Below, in pieces: positions 44,967 through 57,057 of a stretch of DNA of 64,000 nucleotides. Source of the DNA: Heliocidaris erythrogramma. Its lineage: Eukaryota; Echinodermata; Echinoidea; Camarodonta; Echinometridae. Where the stretch lies: positions 57,931,233-57,995,232 of the forward strand of contig CM046853.1 in assembly GCA_025617745.1 (NCBI GenBank), read 5' to 3'. The notes under the pieces are model-generated. The model did no database searches. It saw nothing but the letters and a program-made list of their open reading frames with translations, and had not been told where the DNA came from. The position numbers and the translations under genes were made by a program. Each line of letters begins with the position of its first letter. Position 1 is the stretch's first letter.

Positions 44967-47757
44967 TTTATTCCTTGAACAGTTTTTTGAACATCCACTG
45001 CTGGCATCTGAAGCACATGGTATCATGATAAGGTAGATGTCTATGAAGAGCTGTAGTGGTATACCGTAAGTCTGTTGAATGAAAAGAGAAAATAGAACAA
45101 ATTAAAAACTACTAAGGTCATACACAATATGACAGGACTGCAATGTGCCAGATATGTCTATATGCATGACTGAAACAGAGGAAATATAGCTTGATAAAAA
45201 GCTATTTTACCCACATTCATTAAAACCAAGTTCTTTTGTAAGCATGAAAATGGGAATGATCAATCCTTTGAAAGAAATTCCCATATTTGACTAAAAATTC
45301 TTCTTTTAAAGGTCAGAGGGGAATGGAATTACAATTATTTCAGATAACTTGCTTCCTCCTCTACAAGTTGTGTACTATTGATATATTATATATATTATAT
45401 ATTTTTTATATTCATGTATTAAAAAAAAATTTTTTGTTGTGGGGGGGGGGGGGGGATTACCACATTTAACACAGTATAGGCCTACCTCTCCAAGCTTGAG
45501 CAGGTCAGTACTATTATATTTGCTCTTTGTTCATCTCTCCTGATTGTGTATCTCAATATTCCTTCACCTTCACCACGCTGTGTAAAAAAAGGATAAATAA
45601 ATAAATTTATAAGTAAATGAAAGTAATTTAGAGGTTCACAAGATATATTTCGCAGAAAAAATTGTACTCCACTAATTCTTATATTTTCGATCTTCTTAAA
45701 CATCTAGATACACGTAGAAATGTACATCTAATTTAGATCATAGATTACAGCTCAAAAGAAACCGTTTTCATAGAATGTATTGTGAATAAATGTGCAATCT
45801 TCTTCTCCATGCTCACACACAATGGTGGGCTTTGTTAGTAATGGTTTCAAATAATGTTTACATAGTTTAAAGACAAGCTATCAAAATAACAATGGGAACT
45901 AGTGAGGGTATGTGTAATATGATTTTAACGAACACTTTTAGGGACCCCTGGAAGACCTGATTGCTTTTATAGTTAATTTCCTTGTTTCCTGTTAAATTGA
46001 TTTGACTTACGTAGTAAGCATATACAATACTCTTGAAAGATGAATGAAAATGTTCTGTAAACTTACCTGTAATTTAGGAGGGCTAAATTTCTGCTTCATC
46101 ATGTACGGTCAACAGTTGTCGCAATGTTTGAATAACACTTCTTGGGTTCCTTTCCATTTTGATCTGTTGTAAAAAAAAGAAAAAGAAAACACAGTTGTAA
46201 CTTCTTGGCTTTTTTTTTTTTGGCTTTCTTGATACATGTCACAGTTACATTGATAATAATTATTTTTATCACGCAAATACATTTGTAAATTCCAATCCAT
46301 TATTTGTAATAGGTAAAAATTCAATATTCATCAGCTGTCTTATATTTATTTATTAATTAAGGTGCATTCAAGCTTTATAAGTTTCTTGGAAAGAAAAAGA
46401 AACAACCTCTGCAACTTATAGTGTGTCTGAAATTTTGAAAAGGGATTCATAAACTGGCTTAATTTACACCAGACTGAAGTTTTGCCCAAAATACATTTGC
46501 GGTCTATCGGACTAATATTTAACTTAGTCAGTTTAATTGACCAAATGGCATGAACTGAACCAAGTATGATAATAGAACAAAAACACAGTCAGGCATGAAT
46601 TGAAAGTGAAGTTGAAAAGAGTCTACATCCATCATAATTTCTTATCAAACATGGTTACTTTGAATTCGTTCCCAAACACAGCTTTAGCCCTAGCTAGGCC
46701 TAGCTAAGTGAGTCTACATCTACTCTAGACCGAAAATTCTGTCTCTCGTTCGTTAGCCTCTTATTTGGATAGGGTCGGCCTTTCACTTAGAGACAGAAAC
46801 GCTCCATTCACTCGCCTGTGCAAACTCACTGACAGCCGAGAGGCAGTAGGCATGTCGTTTTTAAAAATCGTAATATTCACATTTTAACAATATTTGTGTA
46901 AATTAAATAGATTAGGCCTAGGCTCTATACTTAAACGAACATGTTCAACTTACCAATTTGACTGTTATTCCTTTTATTGCTCGTTTTTCAGGTAATTCAG
47001 GGTCCAAGGTTTTCTCCGTTTTAAAATCTTCCAGCCGTATTCAACTGTTATAGTGTGTAAGTCAATGTGCATTCGGTTTGCACAGGCGAGTGTATGGAGC
47101 GCTTCTGTCTCTAAGTGAAGAGCTACCGAACGAGAGACAGAATTTTCGGTCTACATCTACTCAAGATACGGTACTATTCTTCAGACTTCGGTTTATGGAA
47201 TAAAATGTCAACAATTATTGTGAGTTGAAAATAGTAGATCCCACCATACAGTCGCACAGTCACACTCAGTCTCCAAATCTATTCTAACCGTACGTTAGAT
47301 CCACTGTCGGACTAATGAATACACTTGTGTGCAGCATATAGATGGACAACATGAGGAAAAACTTATGCAATAGTCTATCATAATTCAAAGAGTTGACTAA
47401 CGTTATATCTAGATCTAGATTTAGGCCTACTTAGATCCAATATTTCTTGCTTGCATGCACTGCATTTTTGACGCTGTAGCCACCGCGCCGGTGGCTGGAA
47501 CTGACCCGGGACTGCCTGGGTAGCTGTCATGAGCCGCAGCGTGTGAGGACAGCCATCTCCGTGTCAAACTACCTCTCGACGATAAATTTAGAACTGTAAT
47601 TTCGAGAGAAAATTGTTTCAGTTCTTTTTCAACACAACTCTTGTCAATCCTTTTAAATTGTAGAGAAATTATTATAGATCACCTAGAATAGTACAACTAA
47701 TTGTTATTAATGAATTAAATTATATAGTTTACTCGCAATTTGAGCTCTACTCACCAT
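44967..47757 (-). CDS. Predicted four-exon polyadenylated transcript with two small ORFs, function unknown
   Basis: Minus strand: exon 1 ends with ATG at 47757-47755 followed by a perfect GTGAGT donor. Exon 2 is 46163-46067 (ACAACAG| .. CAG|GTAAGT), exon 3 is 45577-45486 (TTACACAG| .. GAG|GTAGG) and exon 4 starts at 45071 (TTCAACAG|) with AATAAA at 44972-44967. A CRE-like TGACGTCA lies about 45 bp before the first ATG. ORF 1 starts at the exon-1 ATG: M-IKMERNPRSVIQTLRQ then LLTVHDEAEI, stop, 27 aa. ORF 2 starts at ATGATG in exon 2: MMKQKFSPPKLQ, continues in frame through exon 3 (RGEGEGILRYTIRRDEQ then RANIIVLTCSSLE) and ends in exon 4 (RLTVYHYSSS, stop at 45041), 52 aa. I recognise neither. 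The exons are consistent with one another, but the call is de novo and could be a non-coding RNA. Confidence 0.42.
46726..47153. mobile_element. Mutator-like foldback element, copy 2 (428 bp)
   Basis: TIR TAGACCGAAAATTCTGTCTC at both ends and a perfect 9-bp duplication CATCTACTC (46717-46725, 47154-47162). Same family as 21731-22395, with similar subterminal and interior phrases, but shorter and without the 101-bp palindrome. It lies in intron 1 of the predicted minus-strand transcript. Confidence 0.88.
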
Positions 47758-48565
47758 TTTTGTACTTTTGAACTAAAATCTCTCATTTCGTGCGGGTGAC
47801 GTCATTGCATATAATCTGCATAATTAATTGATCTTGAGTGACGAATTTGAGGTCAAAAAAATTAACATAACCCTGATCGATACTATCGAAATAGATACAT
47901 ATTCATAACATAGCATCCAATCAAAGTCTCACAATAAAATGACAAGCGCAAGAAAAATTAATAATGCAACAGCTATTATCGATATCACGGCGATAACGGG
48001 TGCTTATCGTCCTTTCTAATGGTCCCCAGGAGGCGTGGCCTAATTCCATTCGCGTAATGATTTCCGCGCGTGCTGCTTTCCGTCTAGTAAATCTATAATA
48101 CGTCTATGGAAATACCGCGGGATCGCTAGCTCCTGATTGGTCTAAGCATAGTGCAGCAGCGCATGCACCAAACTTTCTCGACGCGTGACCGGTAGGAACG
48201 AGAATCGAAGTTAATTGACATTAACATGATTTTGATACACAGTTATGTAAAACTGACTGAACAAATCTTGCAAAGTAACGCTGTAAGATATTTCTTCATA
48301 AAGATTTTTACAATATTGCCCTTTTCGTTAAGTTTATTTAACATGCACAATGTAATTTGTCGTCATTAAGTAAAAATGTTTTGCAAACGGTTTTGTAAAA
48401 AATGCATTTTCGTATTTTTCCCTCAATATTGGGGGAAACACTTATATGAATATTCATGAATTTTCAGTAGCGTATGGTTTGGGGTGGCCCGATTTTAATA
48501 ACTCTTACCATATGCATAAAAAATTATAATGGGTATATAAGAGCTTGCACTAGACTGCACCAACG

Positions 48566-48650
48566 GGATAGGATAGGTCTAGGATAGGATAGGTTAAGAT
48601 ATACATGTAGGATAGGATAACTTAAAGTAGGATAGGTTAGGATTAATAAG
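48566..48650. repeat. (GGATA)n-type minisatellite
   Basis: GGATAGGATAGG units with small interruptions (TTAAGATATACATGTA) over about 85 bp. Confidence 0.75.
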
Positions 48651-49499
48651 TTAAGACCCAGAAAGACATAACAAGCAGGTTTATTTTTTTTTACCTGGGT
48701 TGGAGGAAAAAGGAAACAATTGGGCAACTGAATTTGCCCAACCACATAATACATGTGTAGAATTGTTTGTTAGGTAAAATTTACACATGAATTTTAAGTA
48801 CCTATATTTAACATGACATTTTACATAATTATCGTCGAATATATTGTTAGCTAAAATTTACAAAAAAGTTATGGAGTTCCTATTTAACATAATTTTTTAC
48901 ATAATTTTTGTAAAACATTTCTGTGTGTGCACCAAGATGATATAGGACATGGCGTTAATCTGACACCAGCTATGGTGTAAATTATTTTTAATACCATGGA
49001 TGGTGTACAATATTGGTGTTTAAATAACACCAGTGGTGTTGATCATTGGTGTTGAATATTCAACACCATTCTGGGTGTTAATTTTGATTTAATCCGAAAC
49101 TAGGTGTTCTTTTAATCTTTCGGTGTTGCAGGATATAGATACCGGGAAAGAATAACTTTTAACACCCATGGTGTTGAATTTAACACCCTGATTTTTGCAG
49201 TGTACAGTGTAGTATTGCGTCCAAATAACTGAAAAGCAGCCAGGGCGCGGGAGGGGGAAACTCCCCCTGTCCCTGCACCCACCCCTGGAGAGCACGCCGT
49301 TGCGTGCTCATCACCAATTTCGCACTCTTCGCGTGCCCCACCACCGCCCCCCCCCCCCCTAAAATGAAATCCTGCTATGCGGTTGGATCCTTCACGTCTG
49401 CCCCCCTATTGAAATATCCTGGCTACACCTGTGCATAGTGTTGATGGGATATGTCAGGAGGTAAGCCTATTCCTTCATTTATGCCTTTTGATATTAGAA

Positions 49500-49690
49500 T
49501 ATACATGTATTCAAGACTCCGACTTTACTGATACCAGTGAGAACCAATGCAATTTTTGTCAATCATGGATTTTGCACCATTTCACAATCGTCTTTGCTCA
49601 CTCAAGCGTAAAATACCGTTAGACGTTCTGGTGTCATTTGATATAAGAGACCCTATATAGGCTATAAGCTAAAAGTCCAATTCAAACTTT
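49500..49690 (+). repeat. Right member of the inverted LINE-like repeat pair
   Basis: CAAGACTCCGACTTTACTGA and GATACCAGTGAGAACCAATG are related to the minus strand at 39538-39645, and similarity continues to AGAGACCCTATATAGGCTAT. The pair lies just outside the array and its 7.6-kb insertion, in opposite orientations. Confidence 0.45.
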
Positions 49691-49920
49691 TTTGGGGGGA
49701 CGCACTGTATATATTTGATCTTTGCCGTCTCGGAAAACCTCTGCAAATATTTTCTCAATACGTGGCTTCTTCTAAAATTTTTAGTTTCAAGTTGTATCAT
49801 TCTTTTTAGAATTGAGATTTTGGAAATATTTAGACTAGGCCTATATGATTGACATAGACATACATAAAATGCACTTTAGGTCTATTATATATTATATTGT
49901 TTAACTATAATAGTTAAACA

Positions 49921-49995
49921 ATACAATACAATAATTACATTTATATAGCGCTCTCGCAAACTATAAGTTGTTTCACAGCGCTTTACATCAATAAC
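49921..49995. repeat. Common invertebrate repeat motif (TTATATAGCGC .. CAGCGCTTTACA)
   Basis: AATTACATTTATATAGCGCT followed by TTTCACAGCGCTTTACATCA is a short interspersed motif with GCGC-containing palindromic halves, seen in many marine invertebrate genomes. Only the motif is present here. Confidence 0.6.
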
Positions 49996-50189
49996 AAGTC
50001 AAAAAACAAACACTTTTGTAAAAAGGCAATGAACGAATGATATCATTGTTGATTTGGTTTCTGTTTGACATGCAGAGTTTTGAGATGTTTCTTGAAAACA
50101 ACAAAATTAATAAGATATTTTTTGTTAAATACAAAGATAGCCAGGAGTTACTGAGCTGGAGAGCAAGATTAGAGGGGGAAAGTAGAGAA

Positions 50190-50221
<32 letters not shown>

Positions 50222-50559
50222 GGTGGCAAGTTTGGGATTCCAGATGAACGGTATTGACCGTTACTTTGCATGGGAGAATATCTGTATTTTCTTTAGCGAA
50301 AAATAAACGGGCAATTTCAAAGGCCTATTGTATTGCCCATGTAGAAATCAGGTTCGGATTATGTAATACACCTGTTACGTTCGCACATTTCTAAAGGTGA
50401 TAGATAGGGCTATTGAAATTGTCTTGAGAATTTTTCGAAAGTAGTTTTTATCGTATTTTTGGCAAAATACTTTTGTTCGGTCTCGGTTGGATAATTTGTT
50501 TTGTGAGGTCCTTTTCTTCGATTTGGATGTACTCCCTCTTCCGTTGCAAGATCAATACA

Positions 50560-50733
50560 ATAGCAATAATGACGTCACACATTTGAAATTGGTCAACATG
50601 GCGGCAGTCTCGGTACCAAGGAAAAACACCACTGTGTAGCAATCGGTTCATTTTGTACTTGACCTGCTATGACAATTTGCACGAAGTTGTCGCGCAACTT
50701 TAGGATTGCCTATTGAACTAGTAGGAAGAGAAG
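50560..50733 (+). promoter_or_regulatory. Possible promoter and non-coding first exon (perhaps of CLASP)
   Basis: TGACGTCAC (CRE-like, 50570-50578) precedes CAACATGGCGGCAGTCTC, a short ORF (MAAVSVPRKNTTV, stop), and a strong donor AGAAG|GTGAGT at 50733. The next acceptor supported by coding context is at 57058, the 5'UTR exon of CLASP, so this could be its upstream first exon. No direct link is visible. Confidence 0.35.
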
Positions 50734-50847
50734 GTGAGTATATGTATCATACGAACATTGTGTCCATTTTTTGGGGTGGTAACTAATTTTTAAGTCCGTC
50801 AAAAAAGCCAGTGTCAGTGATTACCCACTGCGGGTGATGAGAGACTG

Positions 50848-50882
50848 TGTGTGTGAGGGTGTGTGTGTGTGTGTGTGTATGA
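50848..50882. repeat. (GT)n microsatellite
   Basis: GTGTGTGTGAGGGTGTGTGT and continuing GT units. Confidence 0.85.
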
Positions 50883-51151
50883 GGCAGCCCAGCGGATATA
50901 CCAGCGAAGAAGGGAAGTCGAGCCCTCCGCGTCCGGGCTCCAAATCGGACAGGAGTATGATGGGGAGTTGAGCCCTAACTAAGGCTATGCTAACATTGCT
51001 ATGGCTCTGTCTGCGCACCTAAGATTTGACTTGAAAATAAACAAGAATTTCTTTAATATTCCTCTAGGCCTAAATGCTTATGTCATGGCCCAGGGGTATT
51101 TTTACGGTGCAATTAAAATATTTTCCATGGTCATGATGGTCCGCAAATGAC

Positions 51152-51935
51152 CTAACGTCCGTGCGCATTGACTCGCCATCGTTGTTAACTCGCCACTCAC
51201 CTGTCACTTACTGTCAGAACTCGTCCTCTAAAAATTATCTGCATCGCTTCAGACTTTGTTGTGGCTACATTGAATAGGTCAAAATATATTCTTCTGCCGT
51301 TGGAAGTCTCTTGTAAGATCCGGCGCATGAATAAGAGTTGGGCGCGATCAAAGTTTAACTAGCACACACACTCCTGCAATAGCCGGTGGATGGAGCTCGG
51401 GCGACAAAGACTAGACCTCCCTACTCAACAATAGTTGTAGCCCAATATGATGACGGAAGTTGACAAAATTTGCTATCGAGATGAAGATTAAAATATACTG
51501 ATCAAGCTGGTACCATTTTAAAAGAGGGGGTGGTGTGATCTAAAAAAATAGAAGGGGGTGGCGGTTTAACGTAGAACCCTCTACAAGAAGGTGGCGAGTC
51601 TGCGTAGATCTGGCACATGTGTTGTGTGTATGTACATGTATGACGTGCCTGTGTGGTGTGCGCATGCGCGCAGTATTGGATTTGTAACTACAGGTAGAGA
51701 TCGATGGGCGCGACTCAACAGCAGCCACCTATTGAGTCGCCATCCCGGAAGTACGTATATAGTGACGTCATTCTCTTTAAAATGGAGCATTTTCATGAAT
51801 CATGCTTTTGAGATATTTTAGGGGATACATTGATGTTTTCATATTAAATCAAGATTTTGGCAAGAATAAAGTTTAATTTAGCAGTATAGGAAGTTTAAGG
51901 CCGTTGGGTGGCGACTCAATGCGCATGGACGTTAG
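51152..51935. mobile_element. TIR element (CTAACGTCCGTGCGCATTGA ends), 784 bp
   Basis: Left CTAACGTCCGTGCGCATTGA and right TCAATGCGCATGGACGTTAG are complements with one mismatch; GACTCGCCA/GGCGACTC extends the match. Internal related phrases (TTGAGTCGCC near 51730, GGCGCGACTC near 51709) suggest subterminal repetition. No ORF of note. Confidence 0.65.
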
Positions 51936-53206
51936 ATCTAAGTTCTAACTTAGTCTTCAGGGAGTTCAGGTCTTGGTTTTTTCAGGTCTGATATTTTCCC
52001 TCTTCCGGGTTTCACCGTTCACTTTGTGTACAAAAAGTGCGGTCAACAATGAGCCCGATTAACATCCACTTTTTCTTGTCAGTGCGCTTTAGTTTTATTA
52101 AAGACATGTAAAGACAAAGTGCATACGCGCAGTATTGTGTACGCGTTAAAGTGTATTACATCTAGGTTTAAACAATGGATACGTGCAGTAACAATTTACG
52201 TCACAATTGCGTGGCCTTGGCCCAGATTACATACCTCACTGAATAACCTGAAATCAGAGGGACTGACAGGCAAACAGACATGTATGTCTGTCATTGCTAC
52301 AAAATTGGGATACATGATATCTAGGTAATAATATTGGCTGGCTCTACTTTCGGGGGAATATCAAAAATTTTGCCCTTAAAAAGAACCATATTGCCCTCGT
52401 CTTCGACTCTTCCACTTCCACTTCCACTTGATTTTCTTTGTGGGGGGTCGTATCTATGCCCATGCCTGTGGACTCATTCATTTGATATGCACTTCGGGAA
52501 TTTCGACTTGAAAGACAACATTTCAAGGCTTGTGAATAAAATGTCTAAAATATGACCTTTTTTCAATATTTTGACTCATTTTTTGCATGAATACGTATCG
52601 CTATGATAAAGATGAAACTTTGTGTTCGTTGCGCGTTTTGCTTCATCAGAATCGCGCAGTTACGCGTGTGCGTAGACAAGGGCACTCTAGCCATACGAGC
52701 ACCGTTATTTGACTCAAGCCATGATAGCGCAGGTCTGCTACAGTACAAGTTATTGACGCTTAAATCCTTCATTATTGTTTCATTAATTGTTCATTAATAT
52801 CAGTCACGAAATTGGAAGCCACTCATCATGCCTTACAATGCTTACTTATTACTATCATTACTATTTTGGCATAGACATTGTTGTGGCTTGTGCTCACTTA
52901 GTAAAGACAAGTCAAGAGTAACTAAAGGGCAGTCCTGCTTTATAGCAGGATATATTGCGCAATCACTTTTACCACAATTGACAATGGAGGTAATTTCCCG
53001 GCAGCCCGAGAGAAATTATGTTAGTCTCCTAGTCTCAGAGTCAGTGGTCCGAGATGAGACTAACCCACGAACACACAGATATTTGGGAAATACGTTTCCA
53101 GAATACAGTGCATGTGATGGAGGTAAAAATAATATAGTGCTGGATTGCCGACTATAGTTCAAACTCACAAGTCAAATACGAAGGAAGACGAAAGCACCTG
53201 CGATCT

Positions 53207-53344
53207 GAGGAGCATTTCATCAAGCGTTTTGTCAGTAATCTTTACTGACAAATTTGCTCTCAGCCAATCATATGCAAGGATTTCAGTAGCTTATAACAGT
53301 TGTTGGTAAATATCACTGATAAAACGCTTGATGAAATGCTCCCC
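53207..53344. mobile_element. Foldback MITE, copy 2 of the 2494-2631 family
   Basis: GAGGAGCATTTCATCAAGCG faces CGCTTGATGAAATGCTCCCC. The loop region (GCAAGGATTTCAGTAGCTTA) matches copy 1. Confidence 0.85.
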
Positions 53345-53404
53345 AGTTCTTCTTCTTCCGGTCTGGTCATGCTTGTACAGTCCGCTGCTGGTTGTTATCT
53401 AACC

Positions 53405-53530
53405 ACCACTCACATGCAAGGTTATTGTAAATAACCTCGCACTCCGTACCTTCTTACTGCGAAGATCACTAGCAAAAAACAGCTTGAAAATTTCTCTTGA
53501 AATTAAGAATCTGGCATGAAATCAGATATT
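53405..53530. repeat. Dispersed repeat, copy 1 (copy 2 at 63215-63415)
   Basis: CATGCAAGGTTATTGTAAAT, ACCTCGCACTCCGTACCTTC and GAATCTGGCATGAAATCAGA recur at 63215-63415 (ATGCAAGGTTATTGGAAATA, GAATCTGGCATGAAATCAGA), which is longer by an internal segment. Confidence 0.75.
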
Positions 53531-53710
53531 GAGCCTGATTGGTTAAGAGTGAGCATTGAGGTGAAAATTTTATTTTTTTCAGATTTTTATGATGAAATCA
53601 CTTTCAGGTTTTCATTAATATATATAGTTACTAAAATTAACGTTTGTTTAATTGACAAGGTTGGGAAAGTCATTGGATTGGCCCATTTTTCAACGGGTGA
53701 TGAACACTAA

Positions 53711-56700
53711 TGTCACGGACGGGCATTTTCTAGAAAGATTGATTTAGTCCTAGTTTAACACTCTCTAAACTTTCTTAAGGTTTGTTTATTAATTATAGAT
53801 CAAACGCCATTCCATTTAAAACCAAAAAATATTTGAAAATATTTGTACAGAAATGGTTTTGCCACATGGTCATTCACTTCTTGATGCATTTGTCCGTCCG
53901 TGACAGAAAAAAATTATAAAAGTTTTTTTTTTCCATTGGTGGGGCAAAAATGAAAACAAAAACCATGCTGAGCTATCTCACTAGCTGAATAAAACCTTGA
54001 TCAATTTTACTGAAAACGAATTTGAAAATTGTCACGGACAGACAATGCAATATACTGAAATTGTAAATGCTGTGAGATTTCAAATTCAATGAACTGTTTT
54101 ATTGTTTATTGGTTCATGGAATATATTTCATCCAAATTCACGTACGGTGAAACCTGTCTATAAAAACCGCTCAAGGGAGACAAAAAAAGCTGTCTGTTTG
54201 CATGAGTTTTCAAGGGAAACAAAAATTGTGGTGTTTATAGACAGGTAGTCGCTAAAGCAGGTTGGACCGTATATGGTATTTTGATCCCCTATATGAATGC
54301 AAAAATTGACCCCACCCCCACCCAAATTTTTTTCTTTTTCAGGCTAATAAATGTCATAAAAACCTAATGATTTTGCTATGGCTCTGCAAAAGACATCCAT
54401 TACAGGTGTTTACAGAAGATGAATACTTATATCCTAATTGATATTATTATTGTAGCTGATATTTTTGGTCAACAGCAACGTGCAAAAGTTTTAGATTCAA
54501 CATTAATACCGAAGCTTGATCAATATTCAAATTAAATTACAAGTTGTGCTTGAATATTATAAACATTGGAGGTCAGATGTGGTAGCAGACCGGAAGAGCC
54601 ATGTTTGGACTCATTTTGTAATAATGCTTTGAATTAGTTGTAACGTTTGAGACAGATAGAGATTCTTTGTAGTTTCGGATCATACACAGCCAACAATTAA
54701 AAAAAAAAGGAATCACATACCGGTAACATACTGGTAAGAGGAACCTTGTTAGACACTACATAATTTCAAATGCTTGTAATTGAATTGGGTGCATCAACCC
54801 TGAAACAATATTTAATGGGGAAGGGGGTCAGAAAGTTATAATATATGACTTACACTAGTCGTGTTGGCCAATCCCTCAACTAACAGGACATCATTAGGCT
54901 CTATGGGCTTTATACACTCAACTGTTGCCATTAGGGCCTTTTTCCAGAAAGCCAACATAGTTTTCAAAGTGATAGAGACATGTACATGTAACTGAAAAAG
55001 TAAACTATGGTATGAGGAAGATTTAGAAACATCTGCATGTCATGATTTAGTTTTCACCATCTTAAACAGTTTCTAACTATTGAAAAATATGAGATGTTAT
55101 AAAGAGTACTGGTATGTGATGTTGTAAACCAAATGAGAAATTTTGCTTCCTACAGTATATGATAATGATCAATCATCCTATTTCTATATTACCTCCATGT
55201 TTGAAACAAAATATATGACTTTGAGCTGTAAAGTAAATTAAAATACTAAATATTGATGTTTGATTTTGGTCCACCTACATGACTGTATTTGTAAAGGGTT
55301 ATATTTTGAAAGCTTACATCACATTGCGTATGCGCAATTTTAAATAGGAACACATGCAGTTTTTAAGTTAATGTCCGTCTGTGACACCCAAATTTCCGTC
55401 CGTGACAAAATGTTTTCGGACCTCTAGCAAATGTTACTCAACCTGTTTTAGGATGTGGGTGTGCCTCTGCCAATCTCAAAACAGGGGGCTAAGGAGCTAA
55501 ATGGTTATTTGAGGAAGCTCATTTTTGAGGGTCTAAGGAGCGAAAGGGCTCATGGGCAGAGCTAATTTTAGCTGCTCCCGATCTCACTACTCTGGTACAC
55601 ATACGGTGCATGTGCTGAGCTGAGTCAGCGGTCGCAGTGCTGTTTTTAACACTACATGCCACTGCACTGACTTCAGAACTCGATGTCGCATGCAGATTGA
55701 TCTCGCTGAGCCGCCGCTAGCACTAGGGGGCACTAGGTCGCCCAGCTCCTCCGCTGCGCTGGCCTGGGAGGCTAGGGAGCGACCGTTCCCGGACAATGGG
55801 CTGTGCGCATTGTTTTCTCATATCTAGGGAGCGAGTCGGAAGCCAATCGAGGTGCGGTTAGTGAAAATCGCATATCATGGGAGCGGCCCGAGAAGGTTGA
55901 AAATGGGGGACGTCACAGCGGCACATACATGTGTGACATGATGTGAGTGCGTACTGGTGCGTATGCTTGCTCGGAGAACGAGAACAGCAGGAATATTTTC
56001 AAAAGTGTGCACTGTTAGAATCATGGCGGCCGAAGTGTGCATGATCTGTAGCTTGAGCGAGAAGTGCCCTACTCGGGCTGATGGAGACAGGGTTTTTCAA
56101 ACTCTTCTTCTTTTTTTTTTTTAGTATCGCTGATCGGGCTAGCAGCTCGAGCTTGAACTCAACTCAGGCTGATGGAGACGCACCTAATGAAAAATAGATT
56201 CATCAAGAGCACTGCGAACTGTGAAGTCATGTTGAAAGTGGAGGGTTACTAGTGCAGACATCTGGCCTTTTCACACAGGGTTGATCAGCTGTTACACTTA
56301 ATGGCTTTTCTTCTCCAGGAAAATGTGAATCAAATCACTGGCTAGGTCTGTTTAAGACATGAATTAAACATGGCTCTTGCACACACACACCCATAGTTCT
56401 AAATGTGATCTGTAAACTGAAAATATATTTTACACTAAAGCATTTTATGAGATAGTGTTCATCATTGCCTGTTGCTATCATATTCTTTTATAGGGAATCA
56501 ATTATAAAAAAAAAAAAGGAAATTATTTATGAGACATAAAATCTTACGGTCCTTTGCCCTAACTCAATAACACATTGAATGTAAAGGCCCACACTGGTGT
56601 TACATGTACATGTACACATGGAGTTCACTTCCACCAAGTTATATGTGAATGCATTAACGGGTCTACTTACAAGTCATTTTTACATTTAGTAGAGTGCTAT

Positions 56701-57057
56701 TTGGTATTAAAGCCTTTAATATCTATTAACAAAAGTGATAATAAGATACCAGCATGGAACCATAAGTAAACAAATCTAGATGATGATGATGCCCCTTTCA
56801 AAAGGAAAACAAGTCCTAACGGATGCTGAGCTGTGCTAAAGGCTCTTAGTTTGAAATTAAGAGATTTTACTCATTGACCTTGCAATCATTATATTATGAT
56901 TACTTTGAAGATAGAAAGACAGGGAGAAATGTTAACTTTAAAAAAAAATTGAAATTCTATACTTGTTGCTGGAAATTGTATTAATTTCCACTCATTTAGT
57001 CATTGAATTTGAATGCCTTTTGACGTTTGTATACTTTGATTTCTTTTCTTTCTACAG
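53711..57057. other. Intergenic or CLASP 5' intronic DNA
   Basis: AT-rich to about 55430. Then there is a GC-richer island (about 55430-56100) with CATGGCGGCCGAAGTGTGC near 56022, a possible promoter or first-exon region. Its short frame (MAAEVCMICSLSEKCPTRAD, ending soon after) is not recognised. No supported gene. Confidence 0.4.

Larger units (their letters stand above)
41630..49202. mobile_element. 7.57-kb TIR element with TA duplication
   Basis: The left end CACTGCAAAAACCAGGGTGT and the complement of the right end CACTGCAAAAATCAGGGTGT match at 24 of the first 25 bases. TA flanks both ends (41628-41629, 49203-49204). The flanking array reads straight through when the element is removed (GTTACA-TA-CAGTGTAGTATTGCG, like its other units). 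Both ends are rich in GGTGTT/AACACC subterminal repeats. The TA target suggests a Tc1/mariner-type or related transposase supplied in trans; none is encoded here. Inside lie a dead LINE end, a hAT MITE, a TTAA-type MITE, a MULE-like element and a predicted spliced transcript (44967-47757). Confidence 0.78.

Noticed and set aside
52828..53157. 109-codon plus-strand frame
   Set aside because: No recognisable motif, no poly(A) or splice context, low coding character.
56022..56130. MAAEVCMICSLSEKCPTRAD as a coding first exon
   Set aside because: Its frame runs into a poly-T tract and stops, with no clear donor; kept only as a GC-rich promoter candidate.
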